Source: Akkermansiaceae bacterium
GTDB lineage: Bacteria; Verrucomicrobiota; Verrucomicrobiia; Verrucomicrobiales; Akkermansiaceae
Reading direction: 5' to 3'
DNA length: 64,000 bases
Assembly (NCBI GenBank): GCA_019634595.1
Contig: JAHCBC010000005.1
Coordinates: 248,001-312,000 of the forward strand
Below, one piece after another: positions 60,892 to 64,000 of the stretch (position 1 is its first letter; every line of letters begins with the position of its first letter). The position numbers and the translations under genes were made by a program. The notes below the pieces were generated by a model. The model saw only the letters and a list, made by a program, of their open reading frames with translations. It was not told where the DNA came from and ran no database searches.

Positions 60892-61098
60892 GGGATGAAT
60901 GGCGGGCTATGATTCAGGCCGATGGAAATACCAGCCTGGGTGGAAGGCGGCAAGGTCGGAGACGTGGTAACGCATCTCCACGGGAGAGTTTGCCATTTCT
61001 TGATAAAAACGCTCGAAATCGGTGGGAAAAGAGAGAAGTCGCGGTCCCGACCGGACGTTTTCTTCCACCTACGGAAAACCCCAGCAACAACATCCATC
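60892..61098. other. Divergent promoter region araC-type/DUF1080
   Basis: 207 bp between the divergent AraC-type gene and the double-DUF1080 gene. Nothing codes convincingly. A TTGCCA hexamer (60990) could be a -35, without a clean -10. AraC binding sites may lie here but none is evident by eye. Confidence 0.4.
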
Positions 61099-62433
61099 GT
61101 GAATCCGCTCAAAACCGCCCGCCATCTCGTCCTCGGCACGCTTCTCACAACCCTATCCCTGGCGGCGGAGCAGCCGCCGGAGGGCTTCGTCAGCCTCTTC
61201 AATGGAACCAGCCTCGACGGATGGCGCGGCGGCAGCACCTTCGACCACCGCAAGCTGCTCGCCATGCCGGAAGCGGAGCGGAACGCCCAGATCGACAAAT
61301 GGACCGCCACCATGACCCAGCCGGGTAAGGACGGCCAGCCCCACTGGCGTGTGGAGAACGGAGAGCTGGTGAACGATGGCTTCGGCGACTATGCCACGAC
61401 CACGAAGGACTACGGCGACTTCGAGCTGCTGCTGGAATACAAGACCGTCCCGAAGGCGGACTCCGGCGTCTATCTGCGCGGCGTGCCACAGGTGCAGATC
61501 TGGGACTCCACCGAGAATGACGAGAAGTCAGTGAAGCTGGGCAAGCCGCTCGGTTCCGGCGGTCTCTGGAACAACTCTCCCGGCGCACCCGGAAAAGATC
61601 CGCTGGTGAAGGCGGACAAGCCGTTCGGTGAGTGGAACAAGTTCCGCATCGTCATGGTCGGCAGCCGCGTGAGTGTCTGGCTGAACGACACGCTGGTGGT
61701 CGATCATGTGGTGATGGAGAATTACTACGACCGGAAGGTGCCCGTGCCATCCCACGGTCCCATCCAGCTCCAGACCCATGGCGGGGAGATCCGCTGGCGG
61801 AACATCTTCCTGAAGGAACTCAAGCCGGAGGAGGCGAACACCATCCTGGCTTCCAAGGGTGGCGACGGCTTCAAGCCGATCTGGAACGGAAAGGACTTCG
61901 ATGGCTGGGCCGGTGATGTGGCGGACCATGAGGTGCGGGACGGCAACATCCTCATAAAGGAAGGGAAAAGCGGTACCCTTTACTGGAACAAGGAACTTTC
62001 CGATTTCTCCGCCCGCATGGAGTTCAACACCCCGCCCGGCGGCAACAACGGCCTCGCCATCCGCCATCCCGGAGAGGGGAATCCATCCCAGATCGCCATG
62101 TGCGAGCTTCAGGTGCTGGACGACAACGCGGAGAAATACGCCAAGCTGGATCCCCGGCAGTTCCATGGCAGTGCCTACGGCATGGCGCCGGCCCACCGCG
62201 GCTACACCCGCCCGGCGGGGGAGTGGAACTTCCAGGAAGTCACCGTCAAAGGCTCCACCATCCGTGTGGAACTCAACGGTGTGACCATCCTCGACACCGA
62301 CCTTTCCAAGCTCGATGCCGCAACCTTCATGGATGGCAAGGCCCACCCGGGCAAGGACCGCAAAAGCGGCTTCTTCGGCTTCGCCGGCCACAGTGATCCG
62401 GTGAAATTCCGGAACATCTCCGTGAAGGAATAG
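61099..62433 (+). CDS. Double DUF1080 (3-keto-disaccharide hydrolase) secreted protein
   Basis: 444 aa from a GTG at 61099 (reads MNPLKTARHLVLGTLLTTLSLAAEQ), with a signal peptide. Two DUF1080/LamG-like domains: 1 opens FVSLFNGTSLDGWRGG with GDFELLLEYKTVPKADSGVYLRG and WNKFRIVMVGSRVSVWLNDTLV; 2 opens FKPIWNGKDFDGWAGD with GGNNGLAIRHPGEG and WNFQEVTVKGSTIRVELNGVTI. Tandem domains are less common than single ones. In the known 3-keto pathway such enzymes cleave 3-keto glycosides after oxidation by a Gfo/Idh/MocA partner, which is encoded nearby. Confidence 0.9.
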   Translation: MNPLKTARHLVLGTLLTTLSLAAEQPPEGFVSLFNGTSLDGWRGGSTFDHRKLLAMPEAERNAQIDKWTATMTQPGKDGQPHWRVENGELVNDGFGDYATTTKDYGDFELLLEYKTVPKADSGVYLRGVPQVQIWDSTENDEKSVKLGKPLGSGGLWNNSPGAPGKDPLVKADKPFGEWNKFRIVMVGSRVSVWLNDTLVVDHVVMENYYDRKVPVPSHGPIQLQTHGGEIRWRNIFLKELKPEEANTILASKGGDGFKPIWNGKDFDGWAGDVADHEVRDGNILIKEGKSGTLYWNKELSDFSARMEFNTPPGGNNGLAIRHPGEGNPSQIAMCELQVLDDNAEKYAKLDPRQFHGSAYGMAPAHRGYTRPAGEWNFQEVTVKGSTIRVELNGVTILDTDLSKLDAATFMDGKAHPGKDRKSGFFGFAGHSDPVKFRNISVKE

Positions 62434-62513
62434 CAGGGACGGAGAATTTCAGTCCTGCCTCTCTGGTGACACACTGTTGTCGCGGACAGGGCAGGTCCAC
62501 CGTTGTACGATTC

Positions 62514-62540
62514 GCGCCGGAGGAAAATCATCCCTCCGGC
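62514..62540. terminator. Stem-loop after the double DUF1080 gene
   Basis: 9-bp GC-rich stem (62514-62522 with 62532-62540) in the gap after the DUF1080 gene. No T-run follows on either strand, so it may be a weak terminator or an mRNA stabiliser. Confidence 0.35.
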
Positions 62541-62624
62541 GGGATTGGTAATTTTCTTGCGAACCGTGACCCTTTTTTCGCAGAAGTGAGAAAGGATCAG
62601 CCCGGCCTTTTTCGATAAACCCCG

Positions 62625-64000
62625 ATGAAACCCTCCCGTCTCTCTCTGTTCCCGCGTGTACTTTTGCCGCTATCGGTCGCCGTGGCGGCCATCAGCGCCC
62701 ACGCGGATCCCATCAACTGGACCGGTGCCACCAACGGCGTCTGGTCCCTCGGCACCAACTGGGCGGGTGGAAATCCCCCTTCCTCCACGGATGTGGCGAC
62801 CTTTTCTTTTTCCACCAGCGCGATCAACGTCAGACTGGATGCCAACCAGACGGTCGCAGGGCTGGAAACCATTTCCGGAGCGGCTACCAACGTCCACACC
62901 TTGCTGGGGGAGGGTGCGAACCGGACGCTTACCATCGGCGCACAGGGAATCAACCATTACAGTGGCGGCCTCACCATCGGCTCCGGCACGGATGGGCAGA
63001 GGGTGGATGTCGTGCTCGCCACCGGCCAGAAATGGAACAGTGCCCGCACCACCGGAACCGGGACCGCCCAGGCGCTCTTCGTGAACAATAACGTCACCCT
63101 TGCGGCGGAACTCGGCGAGCAAACCCTCGAACTGACGGGGAGCAACACGGGAAGCTACATCGGAGGCGTCATCGGCAACGCGGCCGGCGGTCCCGATGAA
63201 ACCAAGAGCGTCCTCAGCATCCTCAAGACAGGTTCCGGCGTCTGGACCTTGAACGGGGCAAACACCTACTCCGGGACCACCCGGATCAATGAAGGCACCC
63301 TGCGCCTCGGCGCGGTGGGCGTGGCTCCGTCCACCATCTCCGTGGCTGCCGGTGCGACCCTGAGTTTCCGCATGAACGGCGGGATGACTTCCGCGCAGAT
63401 CGACGCCCACATCGCGGGGGCCAACTTCGCCACGGGCGCGTTCATCGCCCTGGACACCAACAATGGGAGCGGAACCTATGAGGGGACCTATAACTCGAGC
63501 CAACGCCTGTTCAAGACCAGCGGCAACAACCTGCTGCTCACCGGGACCATCAACGCCGCCGGTGGCCTGACCATCAGCGAGGGTGGCCTGGTTCTCGCGG
63601 CTCCCGGCCGTCTCACGGGAAATGTCAGCGTGGCGACCAATGCGGCCCTCATCGTCCGTGCGGGCGGGACCGGCTTCAGCGCGGCGGACATCGCGGCGTT
63701 CCGGGCGTCCTCATCCGTGACTTATGCCAGCACCAGCTACTTCGGCATCAGCACCGCCAACGGGGACTTCAGCTACGGGGGCGTCCTGCCGGACTCCGGT
63801 ACGACGCGATTCACCAAGGCGGACACGAACACGCTCTTCCTCACCGGGCAGAGCACCTACACCGGCGGCACCCAGATCGCCGGCGGCACCCTTTCCGTTT
63901 CCGACATCAGGAATGGCGGAGTGGCAAGCGCGATGGGCGCTTCGGGGAATGTGGTCAACGGTATCATCCTCGCCGGAGGCCGCCTCCAGTACACCGGTGC
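62625..64000 (+). CDS. Autotransporter-type beta-strand-repeat protein (partial)
   Basis: First 458 residues of a large secreted protein that continues past the window. Signal peptide MKPSRLSLFPRVLLPLSVAVAAISAHA, followed by the beta-solenoid passenger opening DPINWTGATNGVWSLGTNWAGG. Repeats of the autotransporter-associated kind recur: GSGVWTLNGANTYSGTTRINEGTLRLG and NTLFLTGQSTYTGGTQIAGGTLSVS. In Verrucomicrobia these usually end with an autotransporter barrel or PEP-CTERM signal, which cannot be seen here. It could be an adhesin or glycan-binding surface protein. Confidence 0.85.
   Translation, partial: MKPSRLSLFPRVLLPLSVAVAAISAHADPINWTGATNGVWSLGTNWAGGNPPSSTDVATFSFSTSAINVRLDANQTVAGLETISGAATNVHTLLGEGANRTLTIGAQGINHYSGGLTIGSGTDGQRVDVVLATGQKWNSARTTGTGTAQALFVNNNVTLAAELGEQTLELTGSNTGSYIGGVIGNAAGGPDETKSVLSILKTGSGVWTLNGANTYSGTTRINEGTLRLGAVGVAPSTISVAAGATLSFRMNGGMTSAQIDAHIAGANFATGAFIALDTNNGSGTYEGTYNSSQRLFKTSGNNLLLTGTINAAGGLTISEGGLVLAAPGRLTGNVSVATNAALIVRAGGTGFSAADIAAFRASSSVTYASTSYFGISTANGDFSYGGVLPDSGTTRFTKADTNTLFLTGQSTYTGGTQIAGGTLSVSDIRNGGVASAMGASGNVVNGIILAGGRLQYTG

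Overview
The window is about 64 kb of GC-rich DNA and looks like the chromosome of a member of the Verrucomicrobiota, probably close to the Luteolibacter/Haloferula/Akkermansiaceae lineage. The assignment rests on gene content, not on a marker phylogeny. It contains a PEP-CTERM surface protein, a planctomycete/verrucomicrobial cytochrome c-WD40 protein, an SLA1-like domain fused to thioredoxin, several 3-keto-disaccharide hydrolase (DUF1080) proteins, a Gld-type ABC transporter, bactofilins and a pseudopilin cassette of the kind named Verru_Chthon. No rRNA, tRNA, CRISPR array, prophage or insertion sequence was recognised.

Layout. 0-3.4 kb: a tripartite MacAB-type export operon, with outer-membrane factor, adaptor and an ATPase cut by the window edge. 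3.5-13.8 kb: mostly housekeeping genes on the minus strand (uppS, purA, carA, bioB, tpiA-pgk), with secreted proteins between them. 13.9-20.7 kb: a large TPR protein, an S41 protease and a cytochrome c/WD40/coiled-coil protein. 20.9-25.8 kb: a four-gene Gld-like ABC operon. 25.9-30.3 kb: a Lon-substrate-domain protein, a DEAD-box helicase and mutL. 30.3-37.7 kb: an AT-rich spacer, four secreted proteins of mostly unknown function, an embedded antisense gene and three overlapping pseudopilin-type genes. 37.7-50.5 kb: a zinc-ribbon coiled-coil protein, rarD, a deaminase, pgi, apt, nadA, two bactofilins, a TPR protein with a 21-bp repeat array, lpxB, a tiny His-rich lipoprotein, a reductase and an SLC13 transporter. 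50.6-57.7 kb: a P-loop ATPase followed by complex I genes nuoD, nuoE and nuoF, with a thioredoxin, a toxin-antitoxin pair and a MauE/DoxX protein among them. 57.9-62.4 kb: a sugar locus with a NagB-like isomerase, a Gfo/Idh/MocA dehydrogenase, an AraC regulator and a double-DUF1080 protein. 62.6 kb to the end: the start of a large autotransporter-type repeat protein.

The most notable signals are these. A perfect 18-bp palindrome matching the Rex (NADH/NAD+ sensor) operator consensus lies just upstream of nuoD. A ribbon-helix-helix/PIN toxin-antitoxin pair sits between nuoE and nuoF, with four-base start/stop overlaps at both toxin boundaries. The pseudopilin cassette is preceded by a -10-like box and nested stem-loops, and its first pilin has no in-frame start codon. 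Two families of intergenic inverted-repeat elements are present; in one family the stems have changed in a compensated way while the loop stayed similar. MutL has lost the recognisable endonuclease motifs.
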